Positions 38,619 through 57,269 of a DNA stretch of 64,000 nt are shown here, piece by piece (the stretch's first letter is position 1; each line of letters opens with the position of its first letter). The notes below the pieces were generated by a model, which was given only the letters and a program-made list of their open reading frames with translations, had not been told where the DNA came from and searched no databases. The translations under genes and the position numbers were made by a program. This DNA comes from Enoplosus armatus (Eukaryota > Chordata > Actinopteri > Centrarchiformes > Enoplosidae): positions 2,869,369 through 2,933,368 of the forward strand of contig NC_092196.1 in the NCBI RefSeq assembly GCF_043641665.1, read 5' to 3'.

Positions 38619-41067
38619 TTAGTCCGTGTGTTCCTCCTCTGTCTTGGCAACGGGAAATTCCAGTGACGTCCTGAACCGAACGGGCACCTGGCGCTCCTCG
38701 CCGATTGGCTGCTTGGCCACAGGGGCGTGGATGCGCAGCTGTCCATCATCCATCAGGGAGCAGGAGAGGCCGGACAGGTCCAGGTGGGCGGGAAGGTCGA
38801 TCTTCTGGACAAATCCCATCTGAGACGAGGCTGAGGAGCAGAAGGAGGCGCGGGAGGAGGTGGAGGAGCAGGACTGGCTCTCCTCCGCCCCGGCCTGCTT
38901 CATGGCCACCACCGCCAGGCTACGCCCCTCCAGTTTGACAGTGATGTCATTGGGGGCGTAACCGCGAGCATCTAGGGTCACTAGGAGGTCGCCGTTGTTT
39001 TCCGTGGCCGGCTGAGCTTCCTTGTGCAGCTCTTTGCTGGGAGTCTCTCCCTGCTGCTCTTTGCCATCACTCAGCCTGAAAGAGAACCGGAATCTGGATC
39101 AGAATCAGCTCGGTGATTCCACTGGTGTCTAAGGGCGTTTTCAAACCTGCGTTGTTTAGCGCGGTGGCATCAAACTCCCTGTTTTCCCTCTCAGTATGAT
39201 TTGCTCGGGCGGATCCGAGCACAGCAATTGGACTCGTGCGCAGACAAAAACAACTGCACCAAGACCTTTAAGAGGAAGAGGTCTCGGTCCGGTTGCAAAT
39301 GTAGTAGGATAGAAATGCTACATGTTCAGTTTTTATGTGGAAACAGACACCCCCCCTAATTTTTGTCTTATTATTGTATCAATCTAACACGAACATTGTG
39401 AGTCTGAATTTAAGGGTAATACACCTCCATACCAGAAGATGGCGCTCTGATGCCTCTGGATCCAGTAGGGAGACGTTTTAAGAGTTCGCTCTGCTCGTGC
39501 GCAGCTCAGTAATAAACACGCTGTGGCTGGAGCAAGAAGCTAACTTTAGTCCTCTCTCTCATTAATCCACAGGTACGGTAAAAACTGTTATTCTTTGTTT
39601 CGTGGTTTCTGTATCTAAGATGGGTGAAATATGAACAGTTATTTGATGTTTCAACTGTGGTTAGAAAAGTTTTAAGAAGTTTTGGTGTGGCACTGTAGTT
39701 GCTTTGACGAACGTCGTCGCGCTGAGTATTTTTTTATGAACAAGTTACACCGTAACTTTGTAAGCATAAGAAATTGTTAACATGCTGTAACTTAAAGGAA
39801 TGTGTTGTAATGTTGCTTAGATTATTATACTGTCTGTGGTGAGTGAGCGACGTTACAGTTGCACTATGTTGATTCTGTTTTTTTTATATGCTGTTGGCGC
39901 GCCATTTTGCTAGACGCCATTGCTAAGGTTAAGCGTGTTAGTGAGCACATGCGATAGTACTGAAAATAAGTAAATGTGTATTTAGCTAATCTTAAATGAT
40001 TATCACTGTTCTGGGAGAATCAGCACAGGAGTTAGGTGTATGTGTTTAGAGTTATTTTATTTTTGATGCACGTTAATATTTTGAGTTTATTTGTGATATG
40101 CTTTAAGTCTTTTGAGTCTATGTACATTTACTTTTCATTTGATTTACATTTTCTATTGCTTTACGGATTTACTACTTACTCCGATTTATGGATTGTGTAA
40201 TTTATTTTTTTCTATGCACTTGGAAAGATTTGATTGCATGAATAATATAGGTTGCAGTCAGTAATAAACACGCTGTGGCTGGAGCAAGAAGCTAACTTTA
40301 GTCCTCTCTCTCATTAATCCACAGCTGATATTAGGCTACACAGGCCTCCTCAGCTTGTGTATCCTTTGCTACCGGCCTAGATTTCCCCTAGGTCTGGTGC
40401 CGGTAACACAAACAAGCTCTGGAGTGGTTCGTTTGTGGCGGGAATGTGGTCTTCGATTTGACCAAACTCTGAGCTTAAAGGCTCCCATAGCCTGCTGCGT
40501 TTTGCATGCGAAAGTTGCTAACAGCTACCAGAGACTGAATTGAGGTCTGATCTGGACTAGAAACAAAGTATGCCGCCTTCTCAATATTTGGGCAGAAAGG
40601 ACCTTCTTCCTGAGTTTACTCTCTCGCTGCCACCATAGACACATCTAACCATCTGACAGCTGCGCTCATACGTTCTCGCAAGACTTTTAGTGATGCATCT
40701 TGGTTTGCTTGAAGAAACCGAACCAACTTTACCAACTCATCCATGGATTCGGACCAGAACAAACCAACTCTAGGCTTGAAAACGCCTTAAGACCTAGCCA
40801 ATCAGGTGTATCCACTGCTGAGGTACACAGTGACTATACATACCTCGCCAAAGTGGAAGAAATGAGAGGCAACTGGCCAAGTTTGAGCAGGCTGGGCCCG
40901 TCGTGGAGCTCCCTCAGGAGGCTGTCGGCCAGCCTGGCTCTCTGGTTGAAGAAGTCCTGCTGCAGTGAGGAGAGGGCCTCGTGACGCAGCGGCCACAGCA
41001 GCCTCTCCTGGCTGAAGAAAGGGTCGTCGCCAAACAGGCTGGCCAAGGCTGCATGCTGGGACATCAT
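38619..41067 (-). CDS. hspb9: small heat-shock protein (alpha-crystallin family), HSPB9-like
   Basis: Two exons, 40844-41067 and 38619-39075, joined in phase 2, give 681 nt (226 aa). The start is the first ATG of MMSQHAALASLFGDDPFFSQ, about 165 bases downstream of a TATA box, with no upstream ATG in between on the strand that I could see. The N-terminal arm (1-100) ends in a Q/E-rich linker. The alpha-crystallin domain is about 104-195, from GDLLVTLDARGYAPNDITVK to SGLSCSLMDDGQLRIHAP, with a Ser/Cys-rich insertion (SQSCSSTSSRASFCSSASS) between the sheets. The tail is short and acidic (EEEHTD). Family members are ATP-independent chaperones that hold unfolding proteins. The assignment to hspb9 rather than the teleost hspb11/hsp30 group rests on remembered similarity and on HSPB9, PYY and MPP2 sharing human 17q21. 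The intron is unusual for hsp30-like genes. Confidence 0.8.
39506..39572. repeat. 67-bp direct repeat, copy 1
   Basis: The 67 bases from TCAGTAATAAACACGCTGTG to CATTAATCCACAG are repeated base for base at 40258-40324, both inside the hspb9-like intron. Copy 1 is followed by GTACGG. Confidence 0.9.
40258..40324. repeat. 67-bp direct repeat, copy 2
   Basis: Identical to 39506-39572, offset 752 bases. Copy 2 is followed by CTGATATTAGGC. Both carry AATAAA near the left end, as the R region of an LTR would, but no further LTR identity extends on either side, so the class is open. Confidence 0.9.
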
Positions 41068-41262
41068 GTCGCCGTCGGAGGGCGGTTCTCGACAAAAGCT
41101 CGACTTCGTTTATAAGGCAACCCGGGAGCGCGGTGTGTCGTGGCCTCTTTGCTGCTTGGTTGCAGATTCCCTTCTCTCAGACTTGATATCTTTGAGAGCT
41201 GAGAGTTTCCAGAGTTTCTTCTTCTGTCAGGTAGTTTGGGACATTACTCAGGGCTTCTCTCC

Positions 41263-41270
41263 TTTATATA
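41263..41270 (-). promoter_or_regulatory. TATA box of the small heat-shock gene
   Basis: GGGTATATAAAGG on the minus strand, about 195 bases upstream of the ATG. It implies a transcription start near 41235-41240. I found no textbook heat-shock element upstream of it; an imperfect TTC/GAA array (TTTCCAGAGTTTCTTCTTC on the plus strand) lies near 41207-41225, at or just after the start. Confidence 0.6.
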
Positions 41271-41699
41271 CCCCAGCTGCCCAGCTCCGTCCCTCCCACC
41301 GGGCTATTTACACCCCATGAGCTCACTGCTGTTTGTTAGCGTGTGCCCCGGCGAGGTCAGGAATGCCCTGCAACTCATCAAAAGGCTAAAGACAGCTCAT
41401 GGTCATATCCTGTTTGGGTTTGTGTGCATGTGGCCGTGTTCACACACACATATCTCTGACTTTTACGTCCTAATATATGATGTAGATACAAATGGCAAAA
41501 TACATAATAATACTTTCAAGAAATATTACATGGTCTCAATCGTGGAGACAAGCATAGTTGACATAAATATTTAGATTTTGCCTCATTTCAACATAGGCGA
41601 TGTATGGAAGCCCATTTCTGCCAAGACAAAATAGAATAATGGTGAAAACATTTGGATGATAAAAGTACTCCTGATAAAAGTTTGTTTTAACACTCCTTG

Positions 41700-42090
41700 C
41701 TTTGCTTTCATGCCAAGAGTTAGATGGAAAGCTTGATACCACTCTCATGCCTGTAAGCTAAATATGAAGCAGCCGCCAGCATAGCTTAGCATACATACAT
41801 CCCAGGCTAATTCGTGCCCACTCGCATATTCCCATTGACTTTCACTTGTGGCACAAAATTTGTGTCCATGCTGTCTGAACACACGGCTACATCTCGGTTC
41901 TTGTATGCTAAAAAACCGAGACATAACACGTTAATTATTTAGCTATAGAGGTGCTGGTGGGTGGAATTTGTTATGTTTGCACAGAGCAAACCTGTTTCCG
42001 GCCACCATGCTAAGCTAAGCTAACAGGCTGCTGGCGATAGCTTCACGTGTACCGTGCAAACACGAGGGTGGTATCAATCTTCTCGTCCCA
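41700..42090. repeat. fold-back element with internal insertion
   Basis: The left arm GATACCACTCTCATGCCTGT, AAATATGAAGCAGCCGCCAGC is answered on the right by TAACAGGCTGCTGGCGATAGC and GAGGGTGGTATCAATCTTCTC in inverted orientation. About 200 unrelated bases, including CATATTCCCATTGACTTTCAC, lie between the arms and look like a nested repeat. Confidence 0.6.
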
Positions 42091-42415
42091 TCGTCCACGG
42101 CTGGCATTAGGTCGAACAATGAGACACAACAAGTGAAATTCACTTTATTGCCAGCTAATGAAATGATGTAACACATACTGTAACTAAAGTGTGTTTGAAT
42201 CAAGAGGGAAAAGTGCAGGTATTAGCACAGATTTGCGATCTGCCTTTTCATTGTTTATGTGCCATATGGTGCACGTACATTGCACAACGGATATGAAGAA
42301 CTGAGCGTGTAGACCAGTAGTGTGAACAAGGCCCGTCTCGTCTCAGGTTACAAGGCTTCATCACTGCTTCTTCGAGGGATGAGCTCAGGGCGCTAACATT
42401 ACCCAGAGTCTGTCT

Positions 42416-42416
42416 G

Positions 42417-42459
<43 letters not shown>
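42416..42459. repeat. (GT)n microsatellite
   Basis: About 21 GT units. Confidence 0.95.
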
Positions 42460-42462
<3 letters not shown>

Positions 42463-43489
42463 CGGCGTGCTAACGTTACAAGGAGCCTGTGTCATATCTA
42501 TTTGTGTCTGTCCAGGCGTCATACTGTAAAACTGCCTTCACGTCATTGGCTCACACAGCGAACTGGCTCGCGTGTGATTGGCTGACAACAGCTGCTTTCG
42601 ATGTGTGCTGAGACAAAATAGACAAACGTCACATCAACCCATCTATTTTTCAGGTGATCGTTTACATATTGTTTTGTAATTTTATCAACAGTGTTAGTAC
42701 TGATGAATTCCCAACCCAATACAACCTCCAAGCATTTAACACTGCTGTTGTTGAGTGTTTCGTTTTTGTTGACAGGGGTGTCACAGGGGTGATTCAGCTG
42801 TGGTCGTTTTTAGGCTTTGTGCTTTTGTTGTATTGGATTACATGATGTGTTTATGGCAATTGGGATACACACAATTGGACTGAAGTTGGGTAGATGAAGA
42901 CATCATCAGCCCGAAGAAAAGACAGATAGTAATCTTTAAGTCATCCAGAGGGCTACCGCAAAAAAAAGTGTGTCAGTGAACCAGGGGATGCCAGGGACAG
43001 AAATAGAAAGGGAGATTCAAGATGGCTGCCGATTCCTCAGCTCTAAACTACTGGGTTATTTTAACCCCACCCATCCCGGTCTGGTCATTATTTGCGGTTG
43101 TATGAGACCATCCAGCTTAAGACTCCCCATGGTCGTACCTGGGTTATGTGTGTATGTGCAACAAGATGGGCAAGAATACTTCGAATAAATTCCGCAAGAA
43201 CTTTATTTTAATAAAATCAAAGTATAGAAAAGGTATATGTTTGACATAAAACACTTACATTTAACATTGTGTGCCTTTAAAACCACATTTTAGAATAAAT
43301 GTACAATTTCAATTCCAAATAGTAAAAAAAAAACAATATTCCCCAACACAAATATATTTAAAAACATCATTTACCTCCATTACTGATACACTCCCTTTAT
43401 ACTTGAACACCTGAACCTGAAACCCTTTTATTATCATTGAAAATAAAAGATATTTATCATCACATAGAATAATGTTGTTGATAACACTG

Positions 43490-43790
43490 AGGGGAATAGT
43501 TCAACATTTTGGGAAATACGCTTATTCGCTTCCTTCTTGCTGAAAGTTAGATAGGAAGATTGATACAGATTAGCTTAGCTTAGCACAAAGACCCGAAAAC
43601 ACATGGGAAACAGCTAGCCTGGCTCTATCCAAGGTAACAAATTTGCTAATTAACAATTAATTAACTAATATCTCATTTGGCTAGCAGTTTCTCCCTGTTT
43701 CCAGGCTTTGTGCTAAGCTAATCAACAGCTGGCAGTGGCTTTATATTTAGCATACAGAAATGAGTGTGGTTTCAAAGTGAAAAGTTGATT
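43490..43790. mobile_element. fold-back element, near-complete copy
   Basis: Left arm: GAATAGTTCAACATTTTGGG, then GATTAGCTTAGCTTAGCACA and GGGAAACAGCTAGCCTGG. Right arm: CTCCCTGTTTCCAGGCTTTG, TGCTAAGCTAATCAACAGCTG and AGCATACAGAAATGAGTGTG, which is largely the reverse complement of the left arm. A palindromic body of about 300 bases with no ORF fits a fold-back MITE. Confidence 0.65.
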
Positions 43791-44369
43791 CCTTTAACTA
43801 TGACTTTCATAATACAAGAAGCTAAATGTAGACGTAGATAAGCTAGTATATATATTATAATATATATAATAAATGATTTTAAAGGAAATGTTGTGGTCAA
43901 CCACAGTGAAGAGGTTTTAAGTAAAACAAAATGGGTTTCAAAGAAACAACTTAGATGGTTATCCAAGAAAACAATGAAAAACTATTATGTTTTCATGAAA
44001 AACTTGCACAAAATAAATATTTAAGGACCTAATATATTATATGTTAAATAAAATATCTAAATGGATTTCTTTTGTACATTCTGTAGATTTGGCTTGATTA
44101 CCCTCTTAGAGGGCCATATTTGCTTTGTTGGGCCCCGATTGACTACATAATGAAGCTGCCACCTTGCCACGTAGCAGCTTCATTGGTAATCTAGCCTTGG
44201 CTGTACATAAATGCTGCACAGAACAACTGTTTTACGTAAACCATCCTAACTGTCATGTGAAAATGTGTGATGGTTTTGAAAATGATGGCATTTTACACAA
44301 AATATGCCGAGGAGTCACGACGGCCAAAACTGCCTCCTTGTCAGAAGACAAACCTTTTGCTAGTGTTAA

Positions 44370-44820
44370 AATATAACAAGACTAAGGGTCTGGGAGCAAC
44401 ATCTGAACTAAACGCTAACCTGAGCATAATGACATGCTCACAATGACAATGTTAACATGCTGATGTTTAGCTGCTATAATGTCTACCATGTTCACTATTT
44501 TTGTGTTAGCTTGCTAACATGCACTAGTTAGGGCTAACCACAAAGTACAGCTGATGTTGACGGAAATACCATTACTTTAACTACTTAAGTTTAGGTATTT
44601 GGTCATAAATCAAAACATTTGACCAATTGAAATGTTTCCGGGTGATTGGGGTTAGGGGACAAGTAAAAGGATCACCAAAGGTACCATTAATCCTGAGGGG
44701 CATGTCTGTACCAAATGGCAATCTATCCAATAGCTGTTGACACATTTCACTCAAAACCGCCAATGTCAAACATCATACCATGGACCTTATGAAGTGAGGG
44801 GATCACTAGTCTCGCATAGG
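44370..44820. repeat. dispersed repeat (GGTGATCCC family), long copy, reverse sense
   Basis: GTTAACATGCTGATGTTTAGC, GTGTTAGCTTGCTAACATGC and ATTTGGTCATAAATCAAAAC lead to GGATCACCAAAGG and CAATAGCTGTTGACACATTTC. The last parts are the reverse complement of phrases in the copies near 28.2 and 50.3 kb. Confidence 0.6.
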
Positions 44821-44829
44821 GTTGAGCCA

Positions 44830-45240
44830 GGGTCCAAGGTATGGAGACAGGTCTGACTCAGCCCATCGTCGTTCTGGGATAGGGGAAAAAAAACGCTCTG
44901 GCTTGTTTGTATTTATTTAAACCAATCATAATTGCCTTGGGCGGCGCTAAGTCCAGGATGCAGCGCCGGTGCCGGTACCGGTGCCGATCCCGCTAAAGAA
45001 AACACTACATAAGGATGACGTATGTAGACTACATGATTTTACAACGTTTACTGTTAAAAAAAAAGACAAACACAACTTGTTCATCGGTGTCCAAGAGGTG
45101 AAGCCTACCTATACTTTAGCTCTGGAGGAGCTCACTGGACCCGTTAAAACCTCCGACTCTGAAAACAGTAACGCTTCACTTCGCGGAAGGGGAGGTAGAA
45201 TGGCGACTGAAATAGTTGCCAGACTTATTCCAGCAGTCTA
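44830..45240. repeat. dispersed element, copy 1 of an inverted pair
   Basis: TTCTGGGATAGGGGAAAAAA, CGCTCTGGCTTGTTTGT, GGCGCTAAGTCCAGGATGCAGC and GAGGTGAAGCCTACCTATAC recur in reverse complement at 56330-56600. It lies just downstream of the stop codon of SRCR-Ig gene A. Confidence 0.7.
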
Positions 45241-45416
45241 CATCCGGTGAGTCAGACTGGGGGATCACCAAAGTCAGAGAATTCATCCTCTGGGGACCAT
45301 GAAGGTCTGTGGCATATTTCCGTGTGGCCTAACTGACCGGCCAACAGACGGGCATTGCCATCCCTTGAACCGCTGTTGTCTTTCTGCTATAATGTTGCCT
45401 CATGCCTCCATTTACG

Positions 45417-52484
<7,068 letters not shown>

Positions 52485-52600
52485 GACTGACACACAAGGT
52501 CTGCTGTGTGTCATTTATCAGTGACAGCACAGACGACAGAAAACTGAACTAAAAACCACGGTGCACAGAAGCACTTCGCTCTGCTCCTCCTTCGTGGAAC

Positions 52601-52618
52601 ACTTCCTCTTTCGCTTTC
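52601..52618 (-). promoter_or_regulatory. ISRE/IRF plus PU.1-like site upstream of gene A
   Basis: On the minus strand the bases read GAAAGCGAAAGAGGAAGT. GAAANNGAAA is the core of an interferon-stimulated response element, and GAGGAAGT is a PU.1/Ets core. It is about 120 bases upstream of the gene A ATG, in the right place for a proximal promoter. Motif match only. Confidence 0.4.
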
Positions 52619-53430
52619 TGGTGGTTTATGTTTTTTGTAAGTTTTCAACAAATCTAAAGAGTCCTAAAACTCAGCAGCTCTAAACCAATCAAAATATACA
52701 AAAACTGCAGCTCTCAAGCAACACATATTCATTCTGCATATTAAAATTGTTGATCAACAGAAAGTTCAACAACTCTGTCAGCTTTATCTCTTCCTCATCT
52801 GTTACCATATTTGTGCATAAAGGGAGCACAAAACTCACTTTTAAATACATGCACTCCACTTCTGAGCTACTGCCTCTGTAAATGTACTTACTAATTATTG
52901 TTATGTGTTACGTCATCCAATTATTTACACAATAAAGTATTTATTTAAAGCTGCATTCATTTAATTTTCCAAAAATCCTCAAATTAAGCCGATACACAGA
53001 TACACAGCAACCACCAAATTCCTGGGCTGCGTTCAGTCCCAACAGCAAAGCGTTTATTCAAGCGGAAATGGAGGTGCGTTGAACACCCTATTGTGTTACT
53101 CGTTTCTCCAATAATACTGACGATAACGATAATGACAAAATGTATTTACAGCACTTTTCAAAACAGAGTTAAAAGTGCAAGTGGTTTACATGGGAGAATA
53201 GAAATAAAGAAGAAGAATTCAGCACAATAAAACTTAAATAGAACTGGACCACTAAAAGTACATGGAATGAAATTGAATAAAATACCCAACAATAAAATAA
53301 TACAAAATAGATCAAAAGTGTGAAATAAACAATTAAAACAGATAAGACATATTAGAAAAAAAAAGTTTAAAAAAATGGCTGACATTATAAAAGGTGTTTT
53401 TATGTATAAATATAGTTTTTAAGAGGTGAT

Positions 53431-53649
53431 TTAAAAGAGGGTCTGGACTGAACGGAAGCTTTGGGACACCAAGCATTTGCTTTCTTGTTGACAAGACATT
53501 ACGTGGTGTAGGTTGCTTTCATCACTGTGTTGGCAGATAATATGTTCTAGTGGGAGCATGTATGTAGAGAACAACAGTGGGCCAAGGATGGAGCCCTGGG
53601 GAACACCACAGGTCAGACAAGTCACAGAAGACGAGGCAACAAAGATCAT
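53431..53649 (-). pseudogene. LINE reverse-transcriptase fragment
   Basis: The minus-strand translation contains CGVPQGSILGPLLFSTYM, the conserved GVPQGS.LGPLLF block of non-LTR retrotransposon reverse transcriptases, followed by LEHIICQHSDESNLHH. The usual YADD box is not intact. Only about 70 codons remain. Confidence 0.75.
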
Positions 53650-54189
53650 TGATTTCCTTAAGCCAGTTTCAGTGTTGTACAGAAAAAATCTGAAAAATGT
53701 CGATTATGAGTATTTCTAAAAGATTATAAAAGAGATCAATCCAGTGGAAAGAGAACTTTAAACTTAAGTTTAAACAGTGACCTTACCTTTGATAAACGAA
53801 GAGAGACAGATGAGCATTTCAAGAGTTTGGGTGGACTGGCAATAGAGTAAGGACTGGATTTCTTTGTTTGTTAATACATTTCAATTGTAATTTGTCTGCC
53901 CTAAATTAACCTGCAAACATTAGCATATCTAGCTAACTATCTTACTACCTACAATAGTAATCCAGTGTTAGGTCCAAGGTCGGGGGCATTTCATACTACA
54001 ATGTTTAGTGGGGTTACATTTTATGTTGCATTTCCTGGATACCACTATGTAGACTTATTTCCATGTCCTCTACATGAGTCATCAGCTGGTGTGGATGATG
54101 ACTTTTCGCCAGGGACGTGCTATAGCCTTAGTCTTTCAGCGAGATATTTGTATATAGCCGGCAAGTGAACATTTAAGAACCATTTAGAG

Positions 54190-54900
54190 GGCTCTTGTTT
54201 CAAAATGAGCCAGTCCAAACATTAAATAGTCGGCCGTAGGCGTCGTTTTCAACCAGCTACTGAAACTGACTGAGTTCCCCTCAGCCCCTGTCTCCAGCCC
54301 TTGCTCACTTCTCCCAGGCCGTGTTTTTCCCTCCCACTCCCCAGACCTGCTATTCTTGAGCCGTCCACCAGGTGCCCTCATTCACTCGCTCACCTGTTGT
54401 CACTTCCCTCATCAGCCCTGCAGTCACCTGCGCACCTGTGTTCACTCCCCTCATCAGCCACTCACCACTAGTACCGGTCCGGGTTTTTTTTACTTATTTA
54501 ATTAGCTCTTGTCTGTTCGTTTTATTCATTTCGATCGCTTTTATTTTCATACATGACACTTTGTCTTGTCTCCCCGTGTCTTTTATTGCTTTGCTCTGTT
54601 TTATGTATGTACAGCACTTTGTAACTCTGTTTGTGTGTGCTATATAAATAAAGTTATTATTCATATTTGTTCCTTGCCAGTTCGTTATATGTTATGTTGC
54701 TTTTTGCGTCTTCCACCTGTTTGTGAGTTGTTTGCCTGTGCTGGACTGCTTTCCCGGTTTGGACCTTTGCCTTCCTCACTTTTCTGTAACTCTTTGTCCC
54801 CCCTGGTTTTGTTAATTAAATCGTCTTTTCTGCATTTTGGCCCTATTTCCCGTGTTCCTTGCCATCCTGCTTATGCAGCTGTGACAACCTCCGCCTCAAA
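54190..54900. repeat. pyrimidine-rich dispersed repeat with nested LINE/SINE-type tail
   Basis: CTCACCTGTTGTCACTTCCC, CATCAGCCCTGCAGTCACCTG and, later, GGACTGCTTTCCCGGTTTGG with TTCTGCATTTTGGCCC look like one interspersed element. Inside, 54600-54665 carries GTACAGCACTTTGTAACTCTG and GCTATATAAATAAAGTTATTA, the 3' end typical of fish LINE/SINE families, so the element appears to be interrupted by a second insertion. Confidence 0.5.
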
Positions 54901-56329
54901 TCAAGGACAAATTGTTTAGAAAGTTACAAAGAATTTTGATGATAAATCTGCCACCATTTTTACTATAAAATGCATATGTACACTGCGAAAACGGAAAGCT
55001 ATAAGTACCTGAGTTATAAGTTCTCTCATGCAATAGACTAATACTCTGTTGACTGACGGCTCATCTTCTTGCAAGAATATAATAAATACAAAAAAGATAA
55101 TTCTGTTGGATCAATTCTCTTTATTTCCAGTATAAATATTTCCACTACACTGCTCACTCTTGTCTTAATTCTGTTTTGGTCCCCACCAACTGTTTAAACA
55201 TCTGGCTCTTTCATCTGTGGACTGTATGTTCTCCTCAGATACTCTATTGAAATACGTTTTGTTTGTTTGGTGGCAAAAGTACAAATATTTTCAACAGTAA
55301 CCAATGTTCAAAACCTGTAGCTACAACCTGAATATCCGCGCGGCACAGAATCTGAAATGCTGAACATATTTTGCTAAATAAACATACACGATTCTGCACT
55401 AATTTTCGTTAACATTCGTAGTAAAGCTTGAGATATAGTTATAGCCTTATGATATAGTGTGCATGCAATGGTGTCAAACACTATGGGAACTATTTAATTT
55501 AACTTCAAAACAGCGTACAGATAAGTTTGTCGATTCATGGGTTTACATAATACATGTTCTTGGTTACATTAATGTAATGAGGGGTTTGGGTAGATGCCTG
55601 TCATGTATGTTGGTCTGCAAACCCACATAGCACTAACAGCAGTTTGCCTGCCAGCTCATGTTTTACTCACCAAAAACCAGTCTCGGTGTGAGTTTCACCA
55701 TGCTGAGGGTTAGTATAGACACAGAGAGGCAGTGTATAGTGTGGTTTGCTGCTCACTCACACATACTGCGAGTACACTATGCACAGCAGAACATGAAGAA
55801 TCATTTGTAGGTTAGCATTTCACAGAATTTTGTTAAAGCCACAAAGCCAAATGTTCCTCCTCTCCAACAGCAGGGAAGAATAACACAAACTCATCATTAA
55901 CACAAAGCCCAGCTGAGGAGTATCACTTCCTCATAATGCCCTTTTTCAACAATTAAAGGACTTGACAATTTATGTGGCGCTTTCAATTTTGGCAAAAGAA
56001 AAGCTAAGAACATAAGTTTCAGTTTTCCACATCACAAAGAGATGTCAAAATTCAGTATGAACCCGTGTGAATATTTAACCCGTGCATGTGATTAAAACTC
56101 CATCACGGATTGTTTGGCAGTAAAGTGTAAAGTTGATATGGCACATTTGTTTTAGCAAAGAGCCATCATATGACATCCTATAGTAGCAGCAGGCCTGGCA
56201 ACAAAACATTACAACAATCAAGTCTGGATGAACCAAAAGCATGAATTAGGATCTCTGACCTCATTTTAGCTCATGTTGGGTATGTGGATAAAGGCCGTCT
56301 TGAGTGTGCTGATCTAAAGAGAGGGTAGT

Positions 56330-56600
56330 AACTGCGCGTTACTGTTTTCAAAGTCGGTGGTTTTAACAGGTCCAGTGAGCTTCTCCAGAGCTAAAGTCTA
56401 GGTAGGCTTCGCCTCTAGGACACCATGTGCAAATGTTTCACCAAAACAAGTTCCCCTCAGATATTATTTTGCAAGGGCAGCACCGCTGCATCCTGAGCTT
56501 AGCGCCACCCAAGATGATTGTGATTGACTTCAAGAAAAACAAACAAGCCAGAGCTTTTTTTCCCCCATATCCCAGAATGACAATGGGTTGAGCCAGACTA
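56330..56600. repeat. dispersed element, copy 2 (inverted relative to 44830-45240)
   Basis: In reverse complement it shows TTCTGGGATATGGGGGAAAA, GCTCTGGCTTGTTTGT, GGCGCTAAGCTCAGGATGCAGC and GAAGCCTACCTAGACTTTAGC, matching copy 1 with scattered differences. It lies downstream of the gene B stop. Confidence 0.7.
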
Positions 56601-57269
56601 CATGACTTCTAGTTTTTCACAGCTGACAAGCAGACCTCTGATTTAGTCATTCGGAAATGATCAGGCACATACAGTTGAGTATCGTCAGCGTAGCAGTGGA
56701 AATGAATTCCATGACATACCTAGGCAGTCAGATTACCTAACGCGTGGTGTCCGGTATAATGTAAGAAAATAATAAACAAAATAAGCCTACCGCCCAGATC
56801 CGATAGCCACTAAACAAGTGCCTCATATGAGTTAACATTATTTTACACACACCAAAAGACCCAAGTTAACTTCAGAGTTAACCATCAATCACAAACGGTT
56901 AATATCATCTTGAACGATGGATCAAACAGGCTTGTGAATGGTGGCTGGAACCAGTGATGAAAAAGAGGAGGACTAGCCGTATGGGTGGTCCAGAGGGTGG
57001 GGGGGGGGGGGGGGGGTTCCCTGTGTAGGAGCAGATGCCAAGTTGACCAGCTGAAAACTGAAAAAGACTGCACCACAGTAACACATAATGATACAAAGAG
57101 CTGCCACCCAAAGACCGTAACACATCGTATCAAAGAATATTTGACCACATGTGCAGTAAGGAGATCATTGTGTGAAAGGATAGAGCCTCTGAGATCTGGC
57201 TCTAGGCTGAAATTCTTCAAAATCATGGATGTTGTAAATTGTAAAACTGATTAATTGACAATATCACAG

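Larger units (their letters stand above)
41300..45416. other. spacer between the small heat-shock gene and SRCR-Ig gene A
   Basis: No gene is supportable here. The stretch is mostly repeats: fold-back copies (41700-42090, 43490-43790), a (GT)n run at 42416-42459, the GGTGATCCC family with GCTAACATGC-type sequence (44370-44820) and an element at 44830-45240 that recurs inverted at 56330-56600. Confidence 0.45.
52485..57269. other. spacer between SRCR-Ig genes A and B
   Basis: It holds the presumed promoter of gene A near 52.5-52.6 kb, a LINE reverse-transcriptase fragment (53431-53649), a dispersed pyrimidine-rich repeat (54190-54900), the inverted repeat copy at 56330-56600 and a poly-G run at 57000-57018. 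I see no further exon. Confidence 0.45.

Noticed and set aside
54600..54665. AATAAAG near GCTATATAAATAAAG as a gene poly(A) signal
   Set aside because: It is the common 3' tail of a LINE/SINE-type repeat, on the strand opposite to all genes here.
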